Positions 49,873-62,110 of a DNA stretch of 64,000 bases are shown in pieces. Under the pieces are notes generated by a model. It was not told the origin of the DNA and searched no databases. It saw only the letters and a program-made list of their open reading frames with translations. Both the position numbers and the translations under genes were made by a program. This stretch comes from Struthidea cinerea (lineage: Eukaryota > Chordata > Aves > Passeriformes > Corcoracidae). The DNA lies in contig VZTI01002652.1 in the NCBI GenBank assembly GCA_013397865.1, forward strand, positions 2,866,692-2,930,691, written 5' to 3'. Positions within the stretch are counted from its first letter, which is position 1, and each line of letters opens with the position of its first letter.

Positions 49873-52800
49873 GTGGGGGAGCAGAAGAGAGGGTGATTTT
49901 GTGGTTTTTTTGTGTATCAGGGTGGGGCAAATGCACTTTAGGTAATTTTGCCACTGCCCTGTTTAAATTAGTGCGAAGTTGTGATGGAAACTCAAAATGT
50001 GTAAATTTGAAGAAACCTACGGGGGAAAAAATGATGGTGGAAACATGCTGCATGAAAGGTATTCAGCCTTCTGAGTACTATGGGAAAACAAACAAGAATA
50101 GCTGTAAGCAATAATCAGAAGGTTATGAAATGTATGCTGGTACTTGGCTAGTATAAATATTCATTGCTTCAGGGGAGCCAGGCAAGCCAACATCAGCTGA
50201 GGATATTAGCTACATGTCATGGACTGAAATATTTCTGTGAAAAAGAAAGGGGGTGGCTGTTTGCAACAGCATTCGCAGGCAGAGCCAGAACTCAGTCCCC
50301 TGGAGGCACAGAAGCGCACCCTAGCTCCCCTGCAGCCCTTAAAGACTTTATCCTATCCCAGTGCCCTTGCTGCTGTCAGTGCAACTGCTTGGCTGCTCCT
50401 AGTCTGGGATTCATTTCAGATGGGAAAAATGGCAGAGGGCTTCTCCCTGGGAGCTTTGCTGCATAAGCAGGATGCTGGGAGAGGGAAGGTGCTGGAGTGT
50501 CCGTATCAGAGGCACTAAGCTGCTCCCAAGGGCTGCACACCACACAGCGTTATCCAGCTGCAGGGCTACTGACACACAGTGACAGGCTTGAAATCACCCT
50601 CCTGTGAGATCCCTGCCTCTGCTCTCTAATGGGGACGGGCAGGCTCTAAGGGAGAAAATGCAGCAGCAAAGAGCACTTGGGAGGCAAAGTTGCCAGGCTT
50701 ACTTCCCAGGTTTAAAGTAAAACTCCCTCTGAATGAAATCCAGCACAAATCCTCACTAAACGGAGATGTGGTTATTGTCAGTGCTATAGTAGAGCCCAGG
50801 AAGGCTCCTCCAGGGCTGCATCAGATTGCAGGGATTCAGACATGCAAGGTGAAGAAAATGGCAGTCAGGAAAATGGGTAAATGAATCTGTCTTTGTTCAG
50901 TGTCAGGAAATTAATGCCAGCTTCTTAAGGCACGGGAAATGACATTGGCTGCCAAATACAAACTGCTCTGGATTCCATGGGAATAATTATGACAGTGAAA
51001 TATTTTCTTAACTTGACCTTTGGCCACATACTAAATGGAAAGGAGTAAATTTGGCACTACAAATGCAAACTGAGCCAAATTAACTTATACCCATGGAGGA
51101 TTTGGCCTTACAGACCCTGCTCCACAGGGCCAAATCCTGCTGTCACTTATGCTGGTGTAAATTTGACTGTTTTGCTGAACTGCATGGAAGTACTGGGGCT
51201 TGCACTAGGTGAGTGTGAGCATAAATTAGAACTCAGTGAGGACCCTGCCTCGTGGAGGTCAGTGGTATCCCAACTGAGCAAATCCGCAGCTCATGCAGGA
51301 GCTCTGTAAGGCAGAAAAGTAGGGGTGAGAGGCCCCCTGGGGGCTTGATAGAAATGTGGTCTGAGGTGGGAAGTCCTAACTGGAATTGCATCCCTGTTTG
51401 CAGGGGAGATTAGTTCAGAGCCAGCAACCCCCTTCTAAGGGGTGGGCACACATTCACCAACAGCTAAAATGAAATCTCCGTTTTTGTAGCTCCGGTTTGT
51501 ACTTCTGGTTGTTTCCAATGTGTTGATTACCAGTCCAGTCATGCTCATTTGCTTCCTGCCCTTGGAACCTCTTAAGTTCAAATACAGAAACAGTTGTTGG
51601 CATTATTACATATTTATTTGTATCAGCCCAGATTAACACTTAATGGTTCTAGGTTCAAACAACAAACAAAATGACAACGTTAGCAAATGAGATGATAATC
51701 TGTTTTGCATTCCCATTCTGGGCTCGTTTCTGCCAGTTTAATTCAAGAATTACTTCAGAAGAATAAAAAATATGATAGCACTCTATTGGTACAACAGGAC
51801 AAACAACCTGTACTCAAAACAGCTTATATTTTCATCAGAAAAAGGGAGAACATATCAGACAAGAAAAACATCTTAGGAAGAGAACTATCTCACAGCCCAT
51901 TTTTGGTTTAGTTTTCTGCAGTAATTTCATGGCAGAAATATTAAGTGTTGTCACATAAGTTGCTTTCCTCATCATGCTGAAGCAAGGCTAATTACTTAGG
52001 TTAAAACTCAGAATGAAAGCATGGGTTGTTTAGGTTTCTTGTGTAAATATGCATCTAATTGAAAAATGGAAGTTGGGGAAAATAATTCTGCAAAACACGG
52101 TAGAATCTTAAATTAGGGGAGGTTAATACACATCCTCAGTGTTTTCAAATGCAAAAGATAAGAGGTTTTTATTTAATGTGTCTCCCTAGGGAGGAATTAT
52201 CTGATCTCTAACATGAGAAAACACCAAAGCCAAGGCAAAGGCCTGCTGTTACTCTATCACAGAAAAACATGTTTCTTTGAAATTTCATCAGCTAGAAAAT
52301 CAATGAGTAGGGTTTTGGATTTCATAGAGGAATTTTACTAGGTTTTTTTTAGGCTCAAATGATAAAAATGCTATAAATTCTATCTTAGACTCTGCAAGTG
52401 AAAGGTTTAAGAGATTATGTGAGTAAATCATTCATCCCTTCTGAATATCCTGCTGATAAAAGGGATCCCCTGATGTGATATATACTGTCAGGTTTGAATT
52501 TGAAGCAGAGAATTTCTTTCAAGTTCCCTTCAGGGAATCTGTACATTTTATGCTGAATATTAGGATCACCTCTCCAGGCATGAAGAGGAAGCTAGAATGA
52601 GACCCTAAAGCCATAGAGAAATTATCAGAAAGAGATAAACTGGTTTCCTTTTTTTATTAAATTCTCCTATAACTAGCTTTATAACCTAGCAAGTCACAAA
52701 AATTTCACAGTACATTACACGTGCTCGCTGGCAGGCATTTCTCAAGATCAGGGAGGCGTCTCTACGCTTTCTGCCCTGGGTTGAGCACAAAGGCAGAGGG

Positions 52801-53349
52801 CAGGGCTCCCGCATCTCCCTCCCCAGAGACGCCATCCCGCTCTAACAGCTTTATATTTTGTTGACTGTTTCATTGCTACCGAGTCTTGTTAGCAGCATTT
52901 CATGCCTTCCGAAGCCCTGATACGATTCCTGCGCAGGCTGAGAGGCACTGGCATGCGGCAGAAAAGAAGGTGGCCCCGGTTATGCCGGGTAAAGCTGTGG
53001 CTGCTCCTCATCTCTAACGGGAGGGTGATTCCAGCCTAGCACACAATTGCGAGCGCTCAGTACAGACGGATGGGGCGGTGCTGCCGTGTGTGAGCAAATG
53101 CTCCCCGCGCTGCCACCGGCACCAGTCTGGGAGGCTCTGATGAGGTCAGGTGTGCGCGGGACTGAATAAATACCTGCCTAGAAGTCAGACTACGCCACCT
53201 AAGGGCAGTTTCCTCTCCGATATGCAGTCCCTGTAAGGGTGGTAGAGGGGTGCAGGAGGCTGCGGTGGTGCATGGCATTTCCTGCATCTCTGGGCTGAAG
53301 GCACTGGTACCCAAAATTGTTGTCCCCCTGCTGATGCTGAGAGGCAGCA
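49872..53349. other. Intergenic, no gene recognised
   Basis: Unique-looking sequence without homopolymer clutter or recognised repeats. Some of it (for example 50.88-51.13 kb) has the texture of conserved non-coding DNA, but only an alignment could show that. Confidence 0.6.
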
Positions 53350-54120
53350 CAAACGCCTCTCTGCTGGCCCGTGCATGGCCTTGCTCCTCCTAAACACGGG
53401 GAAAAGGCAGCAGGGATTTCATAGAGAGCCGAGGACAGGCCAGCGCCGCGCAGGGATGTTGCCTTTCACCGGCCAGTTCGGGCTTCTCTTCTCCATTCCT
53501 TCTCTCCAGCCATGCGACACAGGGAGCTCTACCGTGGGCTGGGAAGCGCGGGGTTCCGCTACTCTTTGTGTCGGGAGCGGGCCTGAGCCGGCGGCACGGC
53601 CCTTCCCGCTCCCGGGGCGTTCCCGGTCCCAGCCCGTTCCCGTTCCCGCTCCCGGCCCAGCCCGGCGCAGCAGCGCCCTCTGCAGCACGGCCCGGCCTCG
53701 CCGCAAGGGTCACACGGGGCGCGGCTCCCGCTGAACCGGGACCCGGCTCCTGACGGAAGGGGCCGTGCTCCCTCGGGGAAACACCGTGTCTCCGCACCTG
53801 CGGCAGCTGCGCGGGGGTGTCGGTGTGCCGGCTGTGCCTTTCCTGCCGAGCCGGCCATCACAGCGTGTGGCGCTCGACGCTGTAAAAACGCGATGTGCCT
53901 TGAGCTGCTCATCAGGGGAAGAGCAAAGGATTTATGTGCGCTCTGAATCCTCTGTCCCTCAGCCCTGATGGTGCTTCTCCATCTCCTCCTGCTCCGCATG
54001 GAGCCGCAGTGATAAATACTATTGACAGAGCAAGAAAATCCGACACGCCGTGTCGAGCTCTCGCGTTCCTGTTTGTCGGCCGTGTGAGCGGCCGTGAATC
54101 AGCGGAGGGGCACACAAAGA
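53350..54120. promoter_or_regulatory. CpG island without a known gene
   Basis: About 770 bases of GC-rich DNA with dense CpG, including a stretch of degenerate cccgttcccg/ctcccgg repeats near 53.60-53.66 kb. Several long overlapping open frames on both strands follow from the lack of stop codons in such DNA and match no known protein. A good + strand donor (AAG|GTAAGC) follows at 54370/54371. Probably a promoter for a non-coding transcript or an orphan island. Confidence 0.5.
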
Positions 54121-57100
54121 GCTCTGTGAGGCACCGGAGAAGTGCAGCTCACAAAAATCCGAGCTGTGTTAATTTTAATTTGGAAAACGGCTGTTAGTAA
54201 ACAGTTCAACCCAACAGGATCTGAGTGTTAGCCAACTCCCTCTGCCCTCTCCCACGGGAAAGAGAGCTATAAAATAAAACCGACTCATAAAAGGCTGTTA
54301 GTCAACCTGTTCCCTGCTCGTGACACAGGATGGAAAGGGTCCTAGGGGCAGAGCTGGGGGGAAGGAGAAGGTAAGCAGCAAGAAGAGCTGAAATTCAGGG
54401 AAGTGGATGATTGTCCACAGCAGAGGAGTAAAAAGCCATGAGAAGCTCAGACCGTTCAGAGCCAGTGTGTACATTCACCCCGGGATGTTTAAAAGTTTGT
54501 GATGCTGCTGAGTGATGATTCCCATGTTCCAGACAAAATGTGGCACTTGTGATTTCGATTTCCCTTTCCAAGCCGTTCCTGGTAGGGTGGCTGTCGGGAC
54601 ACGGGTATCTCCCGGGGCTGGGGCTGCGCTGCAGAGGTAATCCTACGCGAGATGGATGGGAGTGCTCAGCCCTGTGCTCAGAGCCGCGGCGGCTCCGTGC
54701 TTGCTGGCGGAGGCTGTGCCCGGCCAGGTGCAGGTGAAGGATCATAATCCCCTGCCAACTTCTACTTCTCGTTGTGCAAACAGTGATGTTTTCTTATTGT
54801 GCAGCAGTTGCGCCATGGGAAACACGGGGTTAGCTGATTTCTAAGCAGCATTTTAAGTGGGTAGAAACAAGGGGTTTTGTCATTGAATTTGACTGGGGTT
54901 GTAGCATTTGAGTATTTTCCAGAAGCTGCTCTTGGATGGCTTGAAATAGTAGTCTGTGAAAATGGGTATTTTCTAAGGTGTAAATTTAAGACTCATTGAA
55001 GTCAATGAAATGGGTATTTTCTAAGGTGTAAATTTAAGACTCATTGAAGTCAATGTGAACTTTTAAATTGGTTTTCCTGGGCTGCAGTTTGGGCTACAAA
55101 CTACTGTGAATTTAGGGGGAGATCCTCAAAAATAGAAATGTTCTGGACTGAATTGTTTGCTTTGGCAAGGCCTGCTCTGTGGCTGGGCTTTATTAGTTTA
55201 AATTCAGGCAAGGTCTAGGAAAATTATGCTAATCAAAAGGTTCTTTGGAAAATGAGTCCAAATGTCTCCATTTTTCTACTTAATGGAAAAGCATCAGCCA
55301 AAGAAAAAAAAGAGATGCTTTGCTGAAAATAGAGCCTAAAAGTTTGTCAGTAGTTAAAGCCTCTTTTACCTCATTTAGAAACTGTTTCTTTGTGTAAGTC
55401 AGGTTGTCCAAATGAGGTGAAATACACTTCCTGCGAAAACATGAAGATGCACAGTGTCCTGGCCATACCCATTCCTTAAGAAAACAGCAGGTTTTAGCAG
55501 AGTCCCAAAATATAGACGTATTTTATTTATTGAAAGGTTAAAAAAAAATAAAGGAAGAGAAGCCTGGGGGAGAGGATGGATCTTCCAGTGCTTATCTTTC
55601 AGCCCACACAGCCACATTATCACATCAGTGGTCCAAATCTGAATTTTTCAGGGTTGGACTCTTCTGCCTTTGCTGGAGACTGAAGCCAATATGGATTTGT
55701 GGAAGTTTTGAACTCAGGCTTTTAAAATAGGATGTTGTTGGCAAGATATTATGGAATGGGCTGTCAAAACCAGCTTTTATTCTTGTATGTAACTTCACCA
55801 TTTTTCAGACAAATAACATTCCTCTACTTGTTCATCTGCTAAAAGGGGCTTGCTTATCCAGTAGAAGTATCCACAACTTTCCCAAGGAAAACAGTAATCA
55901 TGTTCCTTCCAGAACTGTATAGGAAGACCTTTCTGTCTCACCTTTTATCTCTGTCTTACCATGAAGTCAGCCACTCCTTGATTACGGAAGTTTTTTGATC
56001 AGCTCTGACTGTGGAGCTGATCACAAGGGTCCCTGGCATTCACTGCTGATGGTGTCAGCAGACATTTGATGGAGATTTGGACACCAAGGGGATCCAAGGT
56101 GGGGCACAAAATCAGGCCCTTGGGGCCTCTCCTGCTCCTGCCAGTGCAGGTGGGCTGCTGGCAGAATGGTGGCCTTCGCTCGTGAAATGTGTGCTGTGAT
56201 TACTGCAAAGGTAATTGGAAAAAAAAATGTGTCCACTGCAGTACAATACAGCTGGTCATCTGCAACATGGGTGTCAAGCCCTTGCAAGTTTTGAGGACAA
56301 GAACATTTCAAGATGTCCTGTAAGGATAAAATGCGTAAGAGGCTATTAGTGCAAATAAAATCCTGGAGATTGGCCTTGGTATGGTGGTGATGTGTGTGGG
56401 AAATGTCTTGTGCTGCTCACCTTTCAGACGCTGATGCTGCAACACAGGGCTTCTTTCCCCTTGCTCTCAATAAAAAAAAAACAAACAGGTTCTTGCTCAG
56501 GAATCTGGGCTTATCAGCAGCTGTTTGCCCGTCGCAGGCCCTGGGAATATGGTGAGGCATTTCTGGGTGGTGCTTTTTGATTTTTGTTCAGAACAAAAGC
56601 TGTGCTGGCTTAGGGCATTATTTTAGGTGGATTTTACTATATGTATAGGGAGCATAAACTGTTACTTGCTATCTTCCCTTCTCTCTAAATAAAAATGTAT
56701 GTGCTTTCCTTTAAAAATGTATTTTGTGTGTAAGTCACATAGTGATAACATTAAATGTGGTATAAAGATGGTAATAAAAGTGGTTGTAACATTTATATAT
56801 TTTTCATGACCAAAGTGCTCTGCAGTGGGAGATGCTGTAAATGTGTGCTTGCCACTGGAGGAAGCAACAGTCTCACACTGCAGAAGATGTCAGCCACATG
56901 AGCACAGGCCCCAGCTCTTCTGGGCACAGAGTGGGTGGGTAGGCACCTCTCCAGGACAAAACGAGGGTGAGGGCGTCTGCCCCAGCATGTCACTGCCATG
57001 GGAAGGTTGGGTGGCTATTGCTGAGGAAGAGGCCACGGTGGACAGGGTGGAAAATACTGCTGGAATGGAGAGGAGACTCCGTGCAGAAGTATCTCTTGAT

Positions 57101-58436
57101 ACTGCAGAGGAAAGAGTGCCTGTCCCATCCCACCTCCTCCTGTTGTGCCCCAGCTCTGCCACTTCTCCCTCTCCTTTCAGCAGCAGAGGCCTCTCCACTT
57201 TGAGGTCCTTGTGTTCAGCATCACCCAACATGCCCAGAAACCCTGGGTTGTCTGGGTGCACAGCATACTCCGTGAGGAAAAGCACATAAAAACAGCAGGA
57301 AAAGGGAAGAATAGGAAAAATGCTGCTCTTGACATTTTCTCCTGGCTTTTTTTTGTACATTTGTTGTGATGTAACAGGATGAAGCAAATTGCAGGCATGC
57401 CGACTGCCCCCTAGCCGTATCTTCTAAAACAGCCACAGCTTGCACAACTCCACAGTCTTTTATGGGGACCCTATTTCTCTTGGGAGCACGGCTGTTCTCC
57501 CTTCCCAGCCTGTGGCCAGGAACCGGCGCCTGCGCTGCAGGCTGCAATCGGGCAGTGTGTGCCAGAGCCGGCGGGCCCTGCTGCTTCCGCTTGTTCGCGG
57601 TGCACCCCTGCGTGGGCATGGGAGGCAAGGAAGTGATGAAGCGCTTAGGGCTGCAAATCCTGGCAGCAGTGCCCTCATGAAAGCCACTGGCTGTATGGAA
57701 AACCAAGAGCATATGAGTATCTAAACCTCTCTCCATTAGAGGGCATTCAACATTTGCACAGGCACGAATCTGCAAAGTGAATTTTTTTTTAAATGTCCAG
57801 TGACTTTTACAGAAAATGCACAATGAATATTAAATAAAGGGCATTGCCTATTACTGCACTTCAGACGCTGTTATGTGGTGTGACTTTTTAAAAACTTTCT
57901 TTTTAAAGGTCATGCTGTTTATGCTGCATAATATATAATACAATTGCACTGTAAATTAGAGACATGCTTTACAGCCTGCTGCTGTGCTTCATGGAGGTGA
58001 ACAAAATTTGAAATCACAGGTCTCCTCCTCATGGGGAAACAGTTGTGGGAAATATTTAATATCACAATAATCAGGGGCTTAATGGAGTAGTGATGAGCTA
58101 TGGAGGCCTCTCTAGGACACCTTGCTGCATCTCCTGTCTGCTCTCAAGTCTCTCTAGAACATTTTTCTATTCTTGATACTGTTAAATTTGATTTTAATTT
58201 ACTGTTATAGGAAGTTTAGGGTAAAGTGTAGCATTACCTAACCCACAGCATTTCCTTTAGCTGCACATGATATGCTCAGCCCTGACAGGTTTCTCCCCCA
58301 GCACACAAGAGTTGACTTTCTCTATGCTGAAATGGTTGTGCACTTCCTATATACGTTAACTCTCTGGAAGGATTAATTATTCTATTCCTTTATAATAGCT
58401 TCAAAACTTCAAGAATGCTGTTCTCTTTCTTTCCAG
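54121..58436. other. Intergenic, no gene recognised
   Basis: Contains the 48-bp duplication (54961-55056) and a moderately GC-rich patch at 56.8-57.7 kb with overlapping open frames on both strands (up to 200 codons) but no recognisable protein. Confidence 0.6.
54961..55056 (+). repeat. 48-bp tandem duplication, two near-identical copies
   Basis: The unit beginning aatgggtattttctaagg occupies 54961-55008 and is repeated at 55009-55056 with only the last base changed. Such identity suggests a recent duplication or an assembly error. Confidence 0.95.
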
Positions 58437-58528
58437 GTAAACCACAGCATACAAACTGGATTCTGAGGGAGATGCAGCCTGATTCCAAAATTCCCCTAGG
58501 ACAGTTCTTCAGGGAGCCAGCATCAAAG
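58437..58528 (+). other. Exon-like 92-bp block
   Basis: It is preceded by a strong acceptor (ttctctttctttccag) and followed by a strong donor (aaag|gtaagc). One frame is open through all 30 codons (phase 2 start, reading K-P-Q-H-T-N-W at the left end), but an open frame of this length is expected often by chance, and I recognise no protein family. It may be an exon of a non-coding RNA converging on TTC30, or a chance pair of sites. Confidence 0.3.
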
Positions 58529-59616
58529 GTAAGCAAATGAGTTAAAGCCATGGATTTTTGATCCTTATTTTAAAAACTTCAGCTCACACATTGCTTCAAA
58601 AGGCAAAATACACAAAAAGGAGAGCAGCCTTGGAGCACAGAACCAGACTGTGTAAAAACACTGGAAGGCATTATGGTCCCACTTCACTGTGGAACACGTA
58701 TGTTTGAAAAGGGATGGGAAGACTTGAGAAAATACACTGACTGATGCCAGGGTGATGAAAATGCCAAGTAAAGGAATTAAGCAAATAAACAGGGTTTTGG
58801 AGAACTGTTGAGAGATGCAGGAAGAGTGTAACACAAGGAGGAAACTGAGAAGCAGATTTCTTCCACCCAAGGGTACAGGTTATAAGCCTTGCATGAAATG
58901 GAAGTTACATGGGTTTTTTTTTTTTAAGAAAAATGGAAAAGAATATAATTTCAGATTTATGGGTCTCTTCACCAGAGACTATTTTAAGAACAGTATTTGG
59001 ATTGGAGGGGCTGCACACGGAGGACCAAATTACTATGTAAGCAAATGTTGCTTACTATGCTGCTACCAAACAGGTTTGCAGGGCAGCAGCTACCACCCAG
59101 ATGGTGTTGGCACCAGGACTCTGAGGGGCAGCACTGAGCAGCGTCTCTGAAGCCAGTTGTCATAACAAATTTTATTTCAAAGGTAGATCTAAACTGAGGT
59201 ATCATCCTAATACAGCCTTCCTGGAATATATTCCTGGTCCCTGTATTAGTTATAGAACTTGGTAGAACACTCGTGCTTATTAATGAGTTAGCAAATGGAA
59301 ATGTTTATGTTTGTACAACTGATTTCTTAATATAAAGCCATTTCTTGTGTTTAAATATACTATCAAAGTGATCTGCAACATATGAAAAATACCTTGGAAA
59401 AAGCAGAAGAAAGAAACATTTACACATAGGCACAAACTAGAGATCAAAACAACTGTTCTTTCAAAGTCCATCCTAGAAGAGACAGACAATAAATATTTTT
59501 TCAAATGTCAACCAGTGAAAAGAAACTTGATCAAAATTTCAGGAGGATAAAATATTGTCTCATGGGTGAAAACTTTATATTTCTATAATGACATTCTTGG
59601 TCAATACATCTTAAGC
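58529..59616. other. Intergenic between exon-like block and TTC30 3' end
   Basis: AT-rich sequence with no recognised gene. Another reverse AATAAA at 59171-59176 could serve a longer TTC30 transcript. Confidence 0.6.
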
Positions 59617-59797
59617 TTTATTTAACAGGACTGGTTACTGAGAATGCCCCTAGTTATTTGGTGCAGCTTAAGAAAGTACTCTATTTTCTACTGAACATTG
59701 TTAAAATACAGCACAAAAATTTTAAAGATTTTTGTGAGGGTTAGCATCACCTCACAAACATAAGAACAAAGTTCTCATTTATGCTGTATGGCAACAT
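59617..59797 (-). terminator. TTC30: TTC30 3' UTR with polyadenylation signal
   Basis: On the - strand the stop codon is followed after about 175 bases by AATAAA (TTTATT on the + strand at 59617-59622). This is the first canonical signal and would give a short 3' UTR. Confidence 0.6.
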
Positions 59798-61798
59798 TTA
59801 CTCAGCCCACCCAGTGATCTTATACATCAGTGCCCTCAAAAGCCTGGCTTCATAGGTGACTGTGTTTTTCCCACTGTGCATCCCACTCTCTTCAAGGGGG
59901 TGCTCAATGACAGCTGGGATGTTTCTTCCATACTGTTCACATTGCTTCAGAAACTGCATGCACTCCTGAATCACACTGTCACGCAGCATGATCATGTGCT
60001 TGGACATGTTCTCCAGCAAGGACAGGAAACACCGTTTGGCGTAATACCACGTGTCAGTGCTCAGTTTTTTGTTATATGGCTCCAGGCTTTTAATGATCCT
60101 TGAAATACCAAAGTCATAGTTTCCCTTCACACAGTAGAGGGTACCAATGACTAGATTGACAATGCAAAGATGGTAGGTATTTTTATCAGGATTATCATAG
60201 GACAGCTGCTCTTCTGCCTTCTCAATCTTCCTCATTAGTTCCTCTGCGTCTTCATTCTGGCTTGTCAGGATGTAGGAAACGCAGAGGTTTGCTAACACAA
60301 TGGCACTGACATCGAGAATGTTGTCGTAGTGCTTTTTAACTATTGGCTCATAGAAGCTAATAGCCTCTTTATACTTGCTCTCCTGCATGAAGAGCACGTG
60401 AGCCACATTGAGCTTCCACACCTCGTGTTCCTTGCAGAACTCCACTGATTTGTGGAAGATCTTTTCTACCATTGTGTAGTTCTTCATGTCCCAGTAGATC
60501 TTTGCCTGGGCCATCAAGACAGGTACATATTTATCCAGAGTCTCATCATACTCATTAATTGCCTTTTTTAGAGCTTCATCATCCCAATTTTGCCTAGCTT
60601 CCTGTACCTGTTTTGTGAGTTTTCTCAGCTGCTCAGTCATTGTCCCTGCTGAATCATCTAGCTTGTGGAAAGCCTCCTCAGGGGCAGTTTGACAAGTAAT
60701 AATGGCATCCAGGAAGTTGTACAGATAAGGTGTGAGCAGTTTGTAGGTCAGATGGGCATTCTCTGCCAGCACATCAGCTGCCAGGTCGTAGTACTGATGC
60801 TTGCAATAGAGGAGTAGCAAGTTACCAAAAGTTTCTGGTGGACAGGGGTTCTGCAGGAGAAGAAACTGCAGCTTCCCAAAGCCATCAGTGGGCTGGTTGT
60901 CCATGTTCATGAGTGCTTGGTTGTGCAGCGTGACCGGATCCAGCTCTTCCTCAGTCCTCGGCGGCATATCCGTGAGCGCCTCCTGCGCCGCTTTCAGGTT
61001 GCGCAGCTGGTACTCAATGGCCGCCTTGAGGTTGAAGGCCTCCACCAGGGCCGTGCGGTGCAGGAGCAGCGTGTTGCCCACGCTGCGAACGTCGATGCCC
61101 TCGGTGGTCATGCCCACGCTGAGCTCTGGGTGCTGGTGGATGCCGCGCTTGATGATGTCGGAGATGTACTTGAGGGCCGCAGGGTACTGCTTGGCCGCGT
61201 AGGAGCACAGCGCCATGTTGTAGGACAGCTCCGGGCAGTACCCCAACACTTGCATGGCGCTGGCAAACTTGCCGCTGGCCTCTTCGTGCCGGCCCTGCCG
61301 GTACAGCAGGCAGCCCAGGTTGACCTCGGCATCGGCCCGCTCCGAAGGGTCCTCGGCTGCTCCGGGGCCGCCATCAGCAGCGGCGGCGAGCTCCTCCTCC
61401 ACCAGGCTTTGGGCTGCTGGGAGGTCGCCCTGGGCATAGTGGGCAGCGGCCTGGAGGCGCAGGGCTCGGCGGTGGAAGGCGGGGACGTCCAGCAGCGGGC
61501 TGGCGGCGCGCAGGGCCTCGGCGAACAGCCCGGCCTTGTAGAGGGCCTGCGCATAGCACAGCCGGTACGGGAGCAGCTGCGGGTGCAGCGCCACCAGCTG
61601 CTCGTAGCACTCGGCCGCCGCCGCGAACTCCTGCAGCTGGTAGTGGCAGTAGCCCAGCAGCGAGAGGCAGCCCCGGGAGCGGCAGCTCTTCTGCAGCCCG
61701 CGGTTCAGCAGCGACACCGCCTCCGCGTAGCGCCCGCCGCCGATGAGCCCGTACACCACGGCCGTGTGCTGCCCGTCGGGCACCGGCGCGGCCTCCAT
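59798..61798 (-). CDS. TTC30: Tetratricopeptide repeat protein 30 (IFT70)
   Basis: Intraflagellar transport subunit of the IFT-B core complex, which carries cargo along cilia; the worm and zebrafish forms (DYF-1, fleer) affect tubulin glutamylation. The intronless frame gives 666 residues, against 665 for human TTC30A/B, and aligns from PDG.HTAVVY near residue 7 to the end GKNTVTYEARLLRALMYKITGW. TPR-type helices fill most of the chain (about 12-80 and 150-220, then to about 600), with conserved stretches MTTEGIDVRSVGN (230-242), EYQLRN (262-267) and MAQAKIYW (429-436). The Met chosen lies in gccATGg, a strong start context, and fits family length; the frame is open 59 codons further up to another ATG, but that part is GC-rich and unlike the family. 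The first half is GC- and Ala-rich, the second half is not. Mammals have two copies; only one is seen here. Confidence 0.97.
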   Translation of the reverse strand: MEAAPVPDGQHTAVVYGLIGGGRYAEAVSLLNRGLQKSCRSRGCLSLLGYCHYQLQEFAAAAECYEQLVALHPQLLPYRLCYAQALYKAGLFAEALRAASPLLDVPAFHRRALRLQAAAHYAQGDLPAAQSLVEEELAAAADGGPGAAEDPSERADAEVNLGCLLYRQGRHEEASGKFASAMQVLGYCPELSYNMALCSYAAKQYPAALKYISDIIKRGIHQHPELSVGMTTEGIDVRSVGNTLLLHRTALVEAFNLKAAIEYQLRNLKAAQEALTDMPPRTEEELDPVTLHNQALMNMDNQPTDGFGKLQFLLLQNPCPPETFGNLLLLYCKHQYYDLAADVLAENAHLTYKLLTPYLYNFLDAIITCQTAPEEAFHKLDDSAGTMTEQLRKLTKQVQEARQNWDDEALKKAINEYDETLDKYVPVLMAQAKIYWDMKNYTMVEKIFHKSVEFCKEHEVWKLNVAHVLFMQESKYKEAISFYEPIVKKHYDNILDVSAIVLANLCVSYILTSQNEDAEELMRKIEKAEEQLSYDNPDKNTYHLCIVNLVIGTLYCVKGNYDFGISRIIKSLEPYNKKLSTDTWYYAKRCFLSLLENMSKHMIMLRDSVIQECMQFLKQCEQYGRNIPAVIEHPLEESGMHSGKNTVTYEARLLRALMYKITGWAE

Positions 61799-62110
61799 GG
61801 CCGGCCCCGGCACTGCCGCGTAGGGGCGGAAGTGGGGCCCTCGCTGCCATGACAACGGCGCCGCCGGGGCGGAAGTGCTCCCGTGCGGGCGGGCGCTGCC
61901 CCGAGAGCGCGGCCCGGGGCCTCGGGGCCGCCACTCCGGCGGGCGATGGCGGCGGCCGCCGTGCCCCGGCCTCACCGGCCGCCCTGCCGCAAGTGCGAGC
62001 TGGTGCCGGGAGCGGAGCTGCGTCGTCTGCGTTTGCCCGCCCTCCTCTGTTCCACTCCCTGCGCCCGTCTCCCGCGCACTGACACGGCGTGTTCAGTACC
62101 GATTCCGAGC
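60940..62110. promoter_or_regulatory. TTC30: CpG island over TTC30 5' half and promoter
   Basis: Dense CpG from about codon 290 of TTC30 through its start and some 300 bases upstream, falling off after 62.1 kb. No TATA box is evident, as usual for housekeeping and cilium genes. On the + strand an ATG in gggcgATGG at 61946 opens a 94-codon frame of no known family, and a consensus donor (T|GTAAGTG) follows at 62234/62235, so the promoter may also fire to the right. Confidence 0.7.

Noticed and set aside
49740..50114. Frames with a long Phe or Lys run
   Set aside because: They are translations of the 61-base poly-T.
53390..53999. Several 95-146 codon open frames in the CpG island
   Set aside because: Overlapping frames on both strands, Arg/Ala/Pro-rich, explained by lack of stop codons in GC-rich DNA.
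57221..57823. 200-codon - strand open frame
   Set aside because: No recognisable domain, odd Cys/Arg composition, overlapping open frames on both strands in a GC-rich patch; looks like chance.
60917..61852. Long + strand open frame (311 codons) opposite TTC30
   Set aside because: It is the antisense shadow of the GC-rich TTC30 coding sequence, which lacks stop triplets; no known protein resembles it.
61799..61975. N-terminal extension of TTC30 from an upstream in-frame ATG
   Set aside because: The extra 59 residues are Arg/Pro/Gly-rich and unlike any IFT70; the ATG at 61798 has a strong context and gives the family length.
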